Below, one piece after another: positions 7,182 through 14,161 of a stretch of DNA of 27,903 bases (position 1 is the stretch's first letter; every line of letters begins with the position of its first letter). Below the pieces are notes generated by a model. The model was given only the letters and a program-made list of their open reading frames with translations. It was not told where the DNA came from and ran no database searches. The position numbers and the translations under genes are program-made. The stretch is from Desulfobulbaceae bacterium (lineage in GTDB: Bacteria > Desulfobacterota > Desulfobulbia > Desulfobulbales > Desulfobulbaceae): the NCBI GenBank assembly GCA_026990725.1, contig JALXCX010000056.1, positions 1-27,903 on the forward strand. Direction: 5' to 3'.

Positions 7182-7400
7182 ATGTCTCAACCTGAAGAAA
7201 TGTATCAATGTCAGACAGTGAACTGTGGATATATTTATGATCCGGACAGGGGGGAACGGAAAGGAAAGATTAAAAAAGGCGTTCCCTTTAAGGATATACC
7301 TGAAGACTGGCGTTGTCCGGTTTGTGGAGCGACAAAAGCAGCTTTTAAACCATTAGGCGGGCCGGGGTCGGTTATCGAGGAGAATGCCGGTTCTGCGTAA
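7182..7400 (+). CDS. Second C-x4-C rubredoxin (tandem paralog)
   Basis: A rubredoxin of 72 residues with the same layout as the preceding gene: EEMYQCQTVNCGYIYDPDRG, with Cys10 and Cys15, and RCPVCGA with Cys45 and Cys48. The two proteins share EEMYQCQTV-x-CGYIYDPDRG and the PLGGPGS/PLAGPGS tail, which marks a tandem duplication. The charge differs: this copy has a KGKIKKG segment where the first has RRRKIPPG. A TTGGAG site precedes the ATG. It probably carries electrons to rubrerythrin, desulfoferrodoxin or the flavodiiron protein; which one cannot be told. Confidence 0.93.
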   Translation: MSQPEEMYQCQTVNCGYIYDPDRGERKGKIKKGVPFKDIPEDWRCPVCGATKAAFKPLGGPGSVIEENAGSA

Positions 7401-7432
7401 TTATTAATCAAAAATATGATTAGAGGAATAAC

Positions 7433-7591
7433 ATGAAAAAGCATAGATGTCTTGTTTGTGGCTATGAATATGATCCGGAAGTAGGTGATCCGGGCAATGG
7501 AGTTGCCCCGGGCACTGCTTGGGAGGATGTCCCTGAGGACTGGTGTTGTCCGGTCTGTGGTGCCGGCAAAGATGAATTTGAGGAAGCGTAG
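7433..7591 (+). CDS. rd: Canonical rubredoxin
   Basis: A short gene of 52 codons that reads MKKHRCLVCGYEYDPEVGD and ends in DEFEEA. It has the standard C-x2-C motifs (CLVC at 6-9, CPVC at 39-42), the YEYDP and GVAPGTAWEDVPEDWCCP features, and the usual rubredoxin length. It is a one-iron cytoplasmic electron carrier. AGAGGA lies 7 nt before the ATG. It is the last gene before a strong terminator, so the perR-rbr-prx-dfx-rd-rd-rd set may be one transcription unit. Confidence 0.95.
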   Translation: MKKHRCLVCGYEYDPEVGDPGNGVAPGTAWEDVPEDWCCPVCGAGKDEFEEA

Positions 7592-7610
7592 TAAGTCTTT
7601 CTGATGTTTG

Positions 7611-7647
7611 CGCCCCATCGAACCCTTCCGGGTGATGGGGCGTTTTT
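7611..7647 (+). terminator. Rho-independent terminator after the rubredoxins
   Basis: A 9-bp GC-rich stem, CGCCCCATC (7611-7619) and GATGGGGCG (7634-7642), is extended by an inner ACCC/GGGT stem with a TTCC loop and followed by five Ts. Confidence 0.9.
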
Positions 7648-7743
7648 GATTGTTGGAAGCTGATCGTTTTCCTCTTTACGGTTCTCGGGAGAAGGGGCAT
7701 CTTTCAACAGATAGAGAATAAAGGTACCATTTGAGGGTTTATT

Positions 7744-8091
7744 ATGAAGAAAGTTGTACTTTTCGCTTTTCGCGGCGATCCCATGTGTTTTGTTCACGTC
7801 CTGCTCAATGCTCTTGATTTGGCAGATAAGGGGTTGGAGGGTGGTATTGTTATTGAGGGAGACGCTGTTAAACTTGTTCCTGAAATGGGCAAACCTGACC
7901 ATTTTCTTTATCAGCTTTATACCCAAGCCCGGGAAAAAAATCTCATAATCGGAGCGTGCAAAGCCTGTTCAACAAAATTGGGCGTTGCCGATGATGTTCA
8001 GGCAGAAGGAGTTGAGCTGATTGGCTCCATGTCGGGGCATCCGGGAGTTGCTGAGTACATAGCCCAGGGGTATACGGTTCTTACGTTTTAG
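7744..8091 (+). CDS. DsrE-like small protein with CKAC motif
   Basis: This protein of 115 residues resembles the DsrE/F/YchN fold: an opening beta strand KKVVLFAFRGD, a FVHVLLNALDL helix, then GGIVIEGDAV and a cysteine motif GACKACS (Cys72, Cys75) before TKLG. DsrE-type proteins handle protein-bound sulfur (persulfide) in some cases, and the paired cysteines would fit, but many members have no known role. GAGGG lies upstream of the ATG. It stands between the rubredoxin terminator and the flavodiiron gene, 120 nt before the latter. Its link to oxygen defence is by location only. Confidence 0.7.
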   Translation: MKKVVLFAFRGDPMCFVHVLLNALDLADKGLEGGIVIEGDAVKLVPEMGKPDHFLYQLYTQAREKNLIIGACKACSTKLGVADDVQAEGVELIGSMSGHPGVAEYIAQGYTVLTF

Positions 8092-8211
8092 AATGAGTTC
8101 TCAGGCAGTACTGCAGATTTATAAAAAATATCGTGGTGTTCTTTGTAAAGCAGTGGATGCCATTATCGTTTTTCAGATCATTAGTTTCAATATCTCAACA
8201 GGAGGGGCGGA

Positions 8212-9432
8212 GTGAAACCAGTCGAGTTAGCAAAAAATGTGTATTGGGTCGGAGCCATAGACTGGCTGACCAGAGATTTTCATGGATATTCCACCAAGCG
8301 GGGCACAACGTATAACGCATATTTGATTGTTGATGAAAAGGTGACGCTTATTGACACGGTTAAAGCCGGTTATCGTAGCGAACTGATGCATCATATTCGT
8401 TCAATTATCGACCCTGAAAAAATTGATTATCTGGTGGTCAATCATGTAGAAATGGATCATTCCGGTTCTCTTCCAGAGGTTATAGAGGAGATCCAACCTG
8501 AAAAAGTGATCTGTTCAAAAATGGGGCACAAGGCCTTGCTCAAACATTTTCATCAGGAGGACTGGCCCTATCACATCGTGACCCCTGGTGAGGAATTAAG
8601 CCTTGGCGAAAAGACATTAAGTTTTCTGGAAACCAGGATGCTGCATTGGCCTGATTCCATGTTTACATATATTAAAGAGGATCAGATTGTTTTTTCAAGT
8701 GACGCTTTTGGCCAGCACCTGGGGACAAGTGAGCGTTTTGACGATGAAGTGAATCAGGATGTTTTGATGTTTGAATCAACAAAGTATTATGCAAACATCC
8801 TTACACTGTATTCACCTATTGTCAAAAAACTCATCGCCCAGATTGAGGAGATGCAACTGCCAATCAAGATGATTGCCCCGGATCATGGCGTGATCTGGCG
8901 TGATAATCCCGGTAAAATAATCAAGGCCTATTCCCGTTGGTGCGCTCATGAAGGAAAGGGTAATGCGCTGGTTATCTATGATACCATGTGGCATTCAACG
9001 AAAAAAATGGCAAAGGCGATCGCCGAGGGGCTCCAGGAAAAAGGGATTAGCTATAAATTACTTGATCTGCAGGTGAATCATCGGAGTGATGTTATGACCG
9101 ATGTGCTTGATGCCAGTGCGGTCATTCTTGGTTGTTCGACATTGAATAATGGTATGTTACCGCGTATGGCTGGATTTTTGATGTATATGCGTGGCCTTCG
9201 TCCTACCAACAAGATTGGCGCGGCTTTTGGTTCATACGGCTGGTCTGGCGAGGCTGTGAAGCTTATGAATAAATCCATGCTGGAGATGAAGTTTACCATG
9301 GTGCATGAGGGGTTGCGGGTGCAGTATGTACCAGAGGACGCTCATTTACGTGAATGTATTGAGCTTGGACATACGATTGCCGATGCTCTAAAGGCCACGC
9401 AATCCGGAAGGGAAGTCGATTCGGTGTTGTAA
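8212..9432 (+). CDS. roo: A-type flavodiiron protein (rubredoxin:oxygen oxidoreductase)
   Basis: This 406-residue protein is about the size of Desulfovibrio ROO. The N-terminal metallo-beta-lactamase-like domain carries all diiron ligands: His78, Glu80, Asp82, His83 (HVEMDH), His145, Asp164 and His225. The flavodoxin domain begins near 250 with IYDTMWHST as the FMN phosphate loop, followed by SYGWSGEAV. The enzyme reduces O2 to water, and sometimes NO, in the cytoplasm with electrons from rubredoxin. The start is GTG at 8212, with AGGAGG 6 nt upstream; no ATG fits. No rubredoxin domain is fused, so one of the three rubredoxins upstream is the likely donor. Confidence 0.96.
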   Translation: MKPVELAKNVYWVGAIDWLTRDFHGYSTKRGTTYNAYLIVDEKVTLIDTVKAGYRSELMHHIRSIIDPEKIDYLVVNHVEMDHSGSLPEVIEEIQPEKVICSKMGHKALLKHFHQEDWPYHIVTPGEELSLGEKTLSFLETRMLHWPDSMFTYIKEDQIVFSSDAFGQHLGTSERFDDEVNQDVLMFESTKYYANILTLYSPIVKKLIAQIEEMQLPIKMIAPDHGVIWRDNPGKIIKAYSRWCAHEGKGNALVIYDTMWHSTKKMAKAIAEGLQEKGISYKLLDLQVNHRSDVMTDVLDASAVILGCSTLNNGMLPRMAGFLMYMRGLRPTNKIGAAFGSYGWSGEAVKLMNKSMLEMKFTMVHEGLRVQYVPEDAHLRECIELGHTIADALKATQSGREVDSVL

Positions 9433-9495
9433 GTGTAAAGGAGTGCACAGAAGATAAGGTATCATTATAAGTCGAATAAATAAGCGGAGTCTTTT

Positions 9496-9819
9496 ATGAA
9501 AATATTGGTTGATAAAAACGTCGTCGAGTTTAGCTTGGAAACGCCCCAGGAAACAGCTGATATGGAAGTGTTGTGGAGAATTCTGGTGGATTGCGTTGCA
9601 GATAATAAAAGAATGGAACCTATTGGTGAGTATATACCGAGCAAAAGCAACGTGGCACGGTTCATTATAGAGGGGGTTCCGGCCAAAACCGTCTACACAG
9701 ATGATGCTGTTAGCGAGGAGTGTACAGTCGTCTGTACAGTGTGCAATAAGTATTCACATCTTAAGGCAGGAGATTCGGTTCCGGTTTGTTGCGGAAAGCC
9801 CATGGAAGATATGGATTAG
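9496..9819 (+). CDS. Small protein with desulforedoxin-like C-terminal metal site
   Basis: The protein has 107 residues and no family name that I recognise. The first 70 residues are an alpha/beta region without motif. The C-terminus has Cys76, Cys80, Cys83 and a CCGKPM segment with Cys98 and Cys99. C-x2-C (80, 83) followed 15 residues later by CCG-x-PM matches the Fe(Cys)4 site of desulforedoxin and of desulfoferrodoxin center I, whose copy in this window reads CPLC...VCCGQPM. An iron or zinc center is therefore likely. A CGGAG site precedes the ATG, 63 nt after the flavodiiron gene, and a terminator follows. A role as electron carrier or sensor in oxygen defence is inference. Confidence 0.75.
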   Translation: MKILVDKNVVEFSLETPQETADMEVLWRILVDCVADNKRMEPIGEYIPSKSNVARFIIEGVPAKTVYTDDAVSEECTVVCTVCNKYSHLKAGDSVPVCCGKPMEDMD

Positions 9820-9850
9820 TTTTTTACTTTTTTACTGTCGTGTTTTTGTA

Positions 9851-9885
9851 CGCCATTGCCGAATATCGGTGGTGGCGTTTTTTTT
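9851..9885 (+). terminator. Rho-independent terminator ending the oxygen-defence island
   Basis: Hairpin CGCCA (9851-9855) / TGGCG (9873-9877), with an inner CCGA/TCGG stem, followed by eight Ts. Confidence 0.85.
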
Positions 9886-10250
9886 GGCAGGGGCACTTGC
9901 CCGTAATGTCTCTGGTTTAAGAATTGATTAATTTGAAAGGAGAAAAGTAGAATATTGGAATAAGGATCAAAGGGGTCTGGCCGGATTATGATAGAATACT
10001 TTAGAGTAGCAAAGGCATTAACAGAATCGATCAAAAGAATCATCTCAAGAGATACTTTGTGGTGGAATTTTATAAAAAAGGGTTGCTTTGCTGTTCAAGA
10101 AGGTTTTAGGTGTGTATTCAGGTTTGCGAATGATCAAATTATGACGAATTTATTAATAATGAAAATCGTTTCCAACGAGCTGATAATCTGCTAGTTTTTA
10201 GGCTGCGACTGAGTGAGGGCTCATTTTTTTTCATAAAAAAACATTTTTTC

Positions 10251-10314
10251 CAAATTATTTGCCTTGATGAATTTGTTGTAACTTCGTATTTTCTTCAAAT
10301 TATCAAATAATTTG
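10251..10314. repeat. Pair of CAAATWATTTG palindromes, candidate operator
   Basis: CAAATTATTTG (10251-10261) and CAAATAATTTG (10304-10314) are the same 11-bp palindrome in opposite orientation, with centres 53 bp apart, about five helical turns. The second is part of a larger inverted repeat, CAAATTAT-CAA-ATAATTTG (10296-10314). This spacing would suit a dimeric regulator binding on one face of the DNA, but AT-rich DNA yields such matches by chance. Confidence 0.35.
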
Positions 10315-10618
10315 ATCATGAACCAAGTAAAAATAGATTACTTTTTCTTCTAAGAGTGATGTAAAGTGCTCCCACTTTTTAAAAATATGAGTTGTTTCAA
10401 GGGCTTGGGTGTTTTGTTTTTTTACATTTATATTCATCATAAAAAATAAACGAAAGGCTGTTTTTTGAAACGATAATAAATTTAATGAGTTAGGGGCGCT
10501 TGCTGTTGTCCCGGCCCGGCCTCAGTGGTTGGAGGAAGATAGACGGTTGTACTTGAAAAAAGATTGAGTAAGTTTTCTAGGAATGAAGTGGGCTGGTCAA
10601 TTATCATTTGAACCCTGC

Positions 10619-10634
10619 GGCGCATTTTGGCGCC
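10619..10634 (+). other. Short GC hairpin in the leader of the Mo-enzyme gene
   Basis: GGCGC (10619-10623) pairs with GCGCC (10630-10634) around an ATTTTG loop. It lies within a direct repeat CCCTGC (10613-10618 and 10633-10638), 14 nt before the ribosome-binding site. It could affect translation or mRNA stability; nothing in the sequence shows which. Confidence 0.3.
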
Positions 10635-10659
10635 CTGCAAAAAAACCAAGAGGATGAAC

Positions 10660-12744
10660 ATGAAAAAATCTGTGTATTCCATCTGCGGTATGTGTGCCGT
10701 GCGCTGCCCAGTCAGGGTAGAGGTAGAAAATGGAAAGGTTACCTGGATTGAGGGTAATGCGAATGATGGCGGTATGGGTACCTCGATTTGTGCAAAAGCT
10801 GCTTCCTCCATTCCTATGTTAGATGATGACCAACGGCCACTTAACCCGATGATAAGAGACGGGGCCCGGGGGAGCGGAAAATGGAAAAATGTCTCGTGGG
10901 ACGAGGCTTATGACTATATAGAGGAAAAACTCAAAGGTGTTGTCGATAAGTACGGCGCAAAGTCGATAATTTTTTCTGACCGTGGTGGCCCGTTTGCAGA
11001 TCTACATAAGGCGTTCATGAAGGCCTTGGGTGCACCAACTTATATGAACCATGACTGTTCCTGCGGGCGTAATCCGAATCATGCGTCAAAATCAGTGAGT
11101 GGTCTGGGAAGAACAGCTTTTAATTATGATTTTAAAAACGCCAAGCATATAGTTTTGTTTGGCCGGAATATTACAGAGTCGTTTAAGGTTAAAGAAGTTA
11201 AGAGTTTCCTCAAGGCTGTCAAAAACGGTGCCCATGTCACATATGTTGATCCCCGGGTTACCAATACAGCAGGTAAGGCAACCCGTTACTGGGCAGTTAA
11301 ACCGGGAACAGACTATGCTCTTCTCTTAGGGATTACTAATTTTATCGTGGCAAACAAATTCTACGATGAGAAATTTGTTAAGAAATGGGTAAGCGGCATG
11401 AAAGAGCTTCGAGCCTTTCTTAAACCCTACACTCCCGAATGGGCAGAAAAAGAAACAGGTATTTCTGCTGCAGAGATCAAGGCCTTTTGCAAGGAAATCA
11501 ACGAAGATCGACCAGGTGTTATTTTTCATATTGGCTGGCTCCTTGCCCGATACAAGGACTCTTTTTATGCCAGCCGTATGTTGAACATTCTTAACGCACT
11601 TATGGGGAATGTGGAACAGCCTGGCGGGCTGATCGTCCCGAAAACACCCGGTGACGCAGGGGCCAAAGGCTTGAAAAGCCTGGGGGCCAATATCCCCGCA
11701 GTGAAGGAGCCTCGGGCAGATTTATGTGACAGCGATTATTCACATTTTGATAATGGGGCCGGGATGTTGCAACTCGCCTACCAGGCAATCGATACTGGCA
11801 AGCCTTACCCTGTCAAAGCATATTTTGTTGATCGGCATAACCCGTTGCTAGCAATGCCGGATCCGGAAGAACAGAAGCGGATTCTTGATAAGCTTGATCT
11901 TTTGGTCGTGTGCGAGGTGAACTACAGTGAAACAGCCTGCTTTGCAGATGTTATTCTTCCGGAATCAACATTTCTTGAGCGTGATACGTTGTTGAGAACA
12001 GAAAAAGGGCCTAAGCCTGGGTTTGGCATGCGTAGAAAATGTATCGAACCGTTACATGATACCAAGGCCGGCTGGGAAATTTATACGGAACTTGCCCGGA
12101 GGATGGGTAAAGGAGAGTACTTCCCGTATGATACGATTGAAGATCTCTGGAATTTTCAATTACAAGATACGAATGTTAAAATTGAAGATTTTGACGCCAA
12201 GGGCTTTGTCAAACTGTGTGATAAACCAATTCCGAGTAACCCTAGTAAGTTTAAGCTTGGAACCGAGTCAGGTAAATTTGAGATCGTTAACAAGAGTTGG
12301 GAGGCAAAAGGTATCAAGTCTTTGAAGCCTTATGAGGCTCCTGTTGAGCCGCCTGAAGGAAGCTTTCGCTTACTCTTTGGTCGAAAAGGATATCAGGCGC
12401 ATGGTCAGTCAATTAACAATCCTGTTCTTTCTCAGTTGCTAGGGACAAACGACCTGTTGATCCATACCGACGCTGCCGCAAAACTCGGCATTAAAGATGG
12501 TGATATGGTTGAAGTGGCTAACGGTGATGTCAAGGGAACGATTGAGGTCAAGGTAACGGATTTTATAGACAGTAAATGTGTATTTATGCTCCATGGTTTT
12601 GGCAAAACAAACCCGCTGTTGGCAAGAGCTTACGGTAAAGGGCTGGCAGATGAGGCCTTCATGACAGGCAAGCTTCTTGATTTTGATCCGGCTGGTGGTG
12701 GAATTAACCTGTGTGAATCTTTTGTGACCGTTAAGGCTGCGTGA
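10660..12744 (+). CDS. Cytoplasmic molybdopterin oxidoreductase (polysulfide/thiosulfate reductase- or formate dehydrogenase-like)
   Basis: A catalytic subunit of the Mo/W-bisPGD (DMSO reductase) superfamily, 694 residues from the ATG at 10660. AGAGG lies 6 nt upstream; a nearer ATG at 10654 abuts the SD. The N-terminus holds a [4Fe-4S] site: Cys9, Cys12, Cys16 and Cys44 (CGMCAVRC ... SICAK). A probable Mo-ligand cysteine lies in NHDCSCGRN (Cys133 or Cys135). The last 120 residues form a dinucleotide-binding domain (FGRKGYQAHGQS, KLGIKDGDMVEVANG). There is no Tat signal, unlike exported PsrA and PhsA. It has no NuoG-type [2Fe-2S] N-terminus. It precedes a ferredoxin subunit and the nuo genes, so it may feed electrons to complex I. 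The substrate (formate, a sulfur species or other) cannot be read from the sequence. Confidence 0.88.
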   Translation: MKKSVYSICGMCAVRCPVRVEVENGKVTWIEGNANDGGMGTSICAKAASSIPMLDDDQRPLNPMIRDGARGSGKWKNVSWDEAYDYIEEKLKGVVDKYGAKSIIFSDRGGPFADLHKAFMKALGAPTYMNHDCSCGRNPNHASKSVSGLGRTAFNYDFKNAKHIVLFGRNITESFKVKEVKSFLKAVKNGAHVTYVDPRVTNTAGKATRYWAVKPGTDYALLLGITNFIVANKFYDEKFVKKWVSGMKELRAFLKPYTPEWAEKETGISAAEIKAFCKEINEDRPGVIFHIGWLLARYKDSFYASRMLNILNALMGNVEQPGGLIVPKTPGDAGAKGLKSLGANIPAVKEPRADLCDSDYSHFDNGAGMLQLAYQAIDTGKPYPVKAYFVDRHNPLLAMPDPEEQKRILDKLDLLVVCEVNYSETACFADVILPESTFLERDTLLRTEKGPKPGFGMRRKCIEPLHDTKAGWEIYTELARRMGKGEYFPYDTIEDLWNFQLQDTNVKIEDFDAKGFVKLCDKPIPSNPSKFKLGTESGKFEIVNKSWEAKGIKSLKPYEAPVEPPEGSFRLLFGRKGYQAHGQSINNPVLSQLLGTNDLLIHTDAAAKLGIKDGDMVEVANGDVKGTIEVKVTDFIDSKCVFMLHGFGKTNPLLARAYGKGLADEAFMTGKLLDFDPAGGGINLCESFVTVKAA

Positions 12745-12760
12745 GCCGGAGGAAAAGACA

Positions 12761-13264
12761 ATGAGCAAATATTATGTAACCCAGGATGTTGAGCAGTGTA
12801 TTGGTTGTAAGGCCTGTGAAGTACATTGCAAGACAAAGAACAATAGTGGCGAGGGTGCTTTTTTCTGTAAAATGATTGAGGTCGGTCCGAAGGTTCGCAA
12901 TAATGTTCCGGTGATTGATTTTGTTTACATGGCTTGTTTTCACTGTGAAAAACCATGGTGTGTTGACGCCTGTCCTACAGGGGCCATGCAGAAGCGGGAA
13001 AAAGACGGAATTGTTTTTGTGGAAGAAAGTCTTTGTGTCGGCTGCAAGGCCTGCATGACTGCCTGTCCATGGGGAGTTCCTCAGTGGGATGTTAACACGG
13101 GTAAAGTTGATAAATGTGACCTTTGTAAAGATCGGATCGATGAAGGTCTGGAGCCCGCCTGTGTGACCAAGTGTACGACGAATTGCCTGACCTTCTGTAC
13201 GCCTGACAAGGCCTCAGATGATAAAAGACAGCAATTTGCTGAGAAATTGTTTCAAAACAGATGA
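12761..13264 (+). CDS. Multi-[4Fe-4S] ferredoxin subunit (PsrB/PhsB/HycB-like)
   Basis: This 167-residue protein has four cysteine groups typical of the electron-transfer subunits of Mo enzymes and of formate hydrogenlyase: Cys13, 16, 19, 23; Cys59, 62, 67, 71; Cys92, 95, 98, 102; and Cys119, 122, 134, 138. Extra cysteines lie at 36, 142 and 146. Four [4Fe-4S] clusters are expected. There is no signal peptide, so it acts in the cytoplasm. A GGAGG site lies before the ATG, 16 nt after the Mo-enzyme gene, and nuoA starts 13 nt later. No NrfD/PsrC membrane partner is present. It is the natural wire between the Mo enzyme and the NuoI/NuoB cluster chain, though that docking is inferred from gene order alone. 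Confidence 0.92.
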   Translation: MSKYYVTQDVEQCIGCKACEVHCKTKNNSGEGAFFCKMIEVGPKVRNNVPVIDFVYMACFHCEKPWCVDACPTGAMQKREKDGIVFVEESLCVGCKACMTACPWGVPQWDVNTGKVDKCDLCKDRIDEGLEPACVTKCTTNCLTFCTPDKASDDKRQQFAEKLFQNR

Positions 13265-13277
13265 TAGAGGATAGACC

Positions 13278-13652
13278 ATGACTGTACAGTCACTCCCTCA
13301 GGAATACCTTGCCATCTGTATATTGACAGCTTTTGGTGTCATTTTTGGCGTGGTAACCCTGTATGCAGGACGTTTCTTCAGGCTCAGCCGACCGTATAAA
13401 GAAAAGCTGATTGCTTACGAGTCTGGTAATGAGCCGACAGAATCGCCGCGGATGCGGTTTTCGATTAAGTTTTATCTGATTGCTATCCTGTTTGTTGTCT
13501 TCGATGTGGAAGCAATATATCTCTACCCCTGGGCGATTATTTATGATCGGCTGGGATTATTTGCCTTGGTCGAGATGATGATATTTATCTTCCTGCTGCT
13601 TTTTGGATTTGTTTATGCCTGGAAGAAGGAGATCCTGCAATGGGAAAAATAA
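13278..13652 (+). CDS. nuoA: NADH-quinone oxidoreductase-type subunit A
   Basis: A three-helix membrane subunit of 124 residues of the complex I core near the quinone site. It shows the NuoA signature: YESGNEP around residue 50 in the loop after the first helix, RFSIKFYLIAILFVVFDVEAIYLYPWA in the second, and a third helix near the C-terminus. A GAGG site precedes the ATG. It overlaps nuoB by 13 nt, so translation is coupled. Confidence 0.97.
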   Translation: MTVQSLPQEYLAICILTAFGVIFGVVTLYAGRFFRLSRPYKEKLIAYESGNEPTESPRMRFSIKFYLIAILFVVFDVEAIYLYPWAIIYDRLGLFALVEMMIFIFLLLFGFVYAWKKEILQWEK

Positions 13653-14161
13653 AAGAGGTTGAACTCGTCGAGATTGAGGACGGGGTAAAAATGATACCGG
13701 GAGCAAACGCTGTTTTGGGCCCGTTGAATAAGATAATCAACTGGGGCCGGTCTGGTTCAATTTGGCCAATGACCTTTGGTTTGGCTTGCTGCGCTATTGA
13801 AATGATGGATGCGGGAGCAGCAACCAATGACCTTGATCGGTTTGGTATTATTTTCCGGGCAAGTCCTCGTCAGGCTGATTGCATGATTGTCGCAGGCACC
13901 CTGACCAAGAAAATGGCTCCGGTGCTGCGTCGTGTTTATGATCAAATGCCCGAACCTCGATATGTTCTTGCCATGGGGAGCTGCGCATGCAGTGGTGGTG
14001 TATTCGATACTTATTCTGTCACCCAGGGTGTTGATACAATAGTTCCGGTTGATGTGTATATACCTGGCTGCCCACCGCGGCCGGAGGCATTGATTGAAGG
14101 TCTACTTAAATTACAGAAAAAAATCATGGGGGAAGATTTCAGATGGAGTCAATGGAGATAG
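13640..14161 (+). CDS. nuoB: Complex I subunit B (N2 cluster)
   Basis: This 173-residue peripheral-arm subunit carries the terminal [4Fe-4S] cluster N2, which passes electrons to quinone. The ligands are Cys50, Cys51 (LACCAIEM), Cys115 (GSCACSGG) and Cys144 (GCPPRPEA). AAGGAG lies 8 nt before the ATG inside nuoA. It overlaps nuoC by 19 nt. The subunit is homologous to the small subunit of group 4 NiFe hydrogenases, which matters for the idea of a formate-hydrogenlyase-like input. Confidence 0.97.
   Translation: MGKIKEVELVEIEDGVKMIPGANAVLGPLNKIINWGRSGSIWPMTFGLACCAIEMMDAGAATNDLDRFGIIFRASPRQADCMIVAGTLTKKMAPVLRRVYDQMPEPRYVLAMGSCACSGGVFDTYSVTQGVDTIVPVDVYIPGCPPRPEALIEGLLKLQKKIMGEDFRWSQWR

Larger units (their letters stand above)
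9886..10659. other. Long AT-rich intergenic region before the Mo-enzyme/nuo operon
   Basis: About 770 bp contain no gene I can support. An open frame at 9988-10194 has a poor start context and no family features. The stretch holds two copies of an 11-bp palindrome (10251-10261 and 10304-10314, inverted relative to each other), an 8-bp-arm inverted repeat around the second copy, and a GC-rich hairpin just before the first gene (10619-10634). The promoter of the operon should lie here, but I found no convincing -35/-10 pair. Confidence 0.6.

Noticed and set aside
8105..8114. Perfect palindrome GCAGTACTGC before the flavodiiron gene
   Set aside because: A single 10-bp palindrome with no second copy and no promoter context is expected by chance in a window of this size.
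9886..9900. Sigma-54-like GGCA...TTGC element after the terminator
   Set aside because: The GG and GC doublets are 13 nt apart where 12 is required, and the site overlaps the end of a terminator.
9988..10194. 68-codon plus-strand open frame in the intergenic region
   Set aside because: No ribosome-binding site at proper distance (AAAGGGG is 12 nt or so away), no recognisable motif, AT-rich composition typical of non-coding DNA here.
10627..10662. Upstream TTG start for the Mo enzyme
   Set aside because: It lacks an SD and falls in the hairpin loop; the ATG at 10660 has AGAGG 6 nt upstream and begins just before the FeS motif.
11050..11080. Selenocysteine at the Mo-ligand position
   Set aside because: The codons here are normal TGT, TCC and TGC; no in-frame TGA occurs.
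10660..12744. Identity as NuoG
   Set aside because: There is no N-terminal [2Fe-2S] domain and only one [4Fe-4S] motif, and the gene is not in the nuoG position. It is only a superfamily relative.
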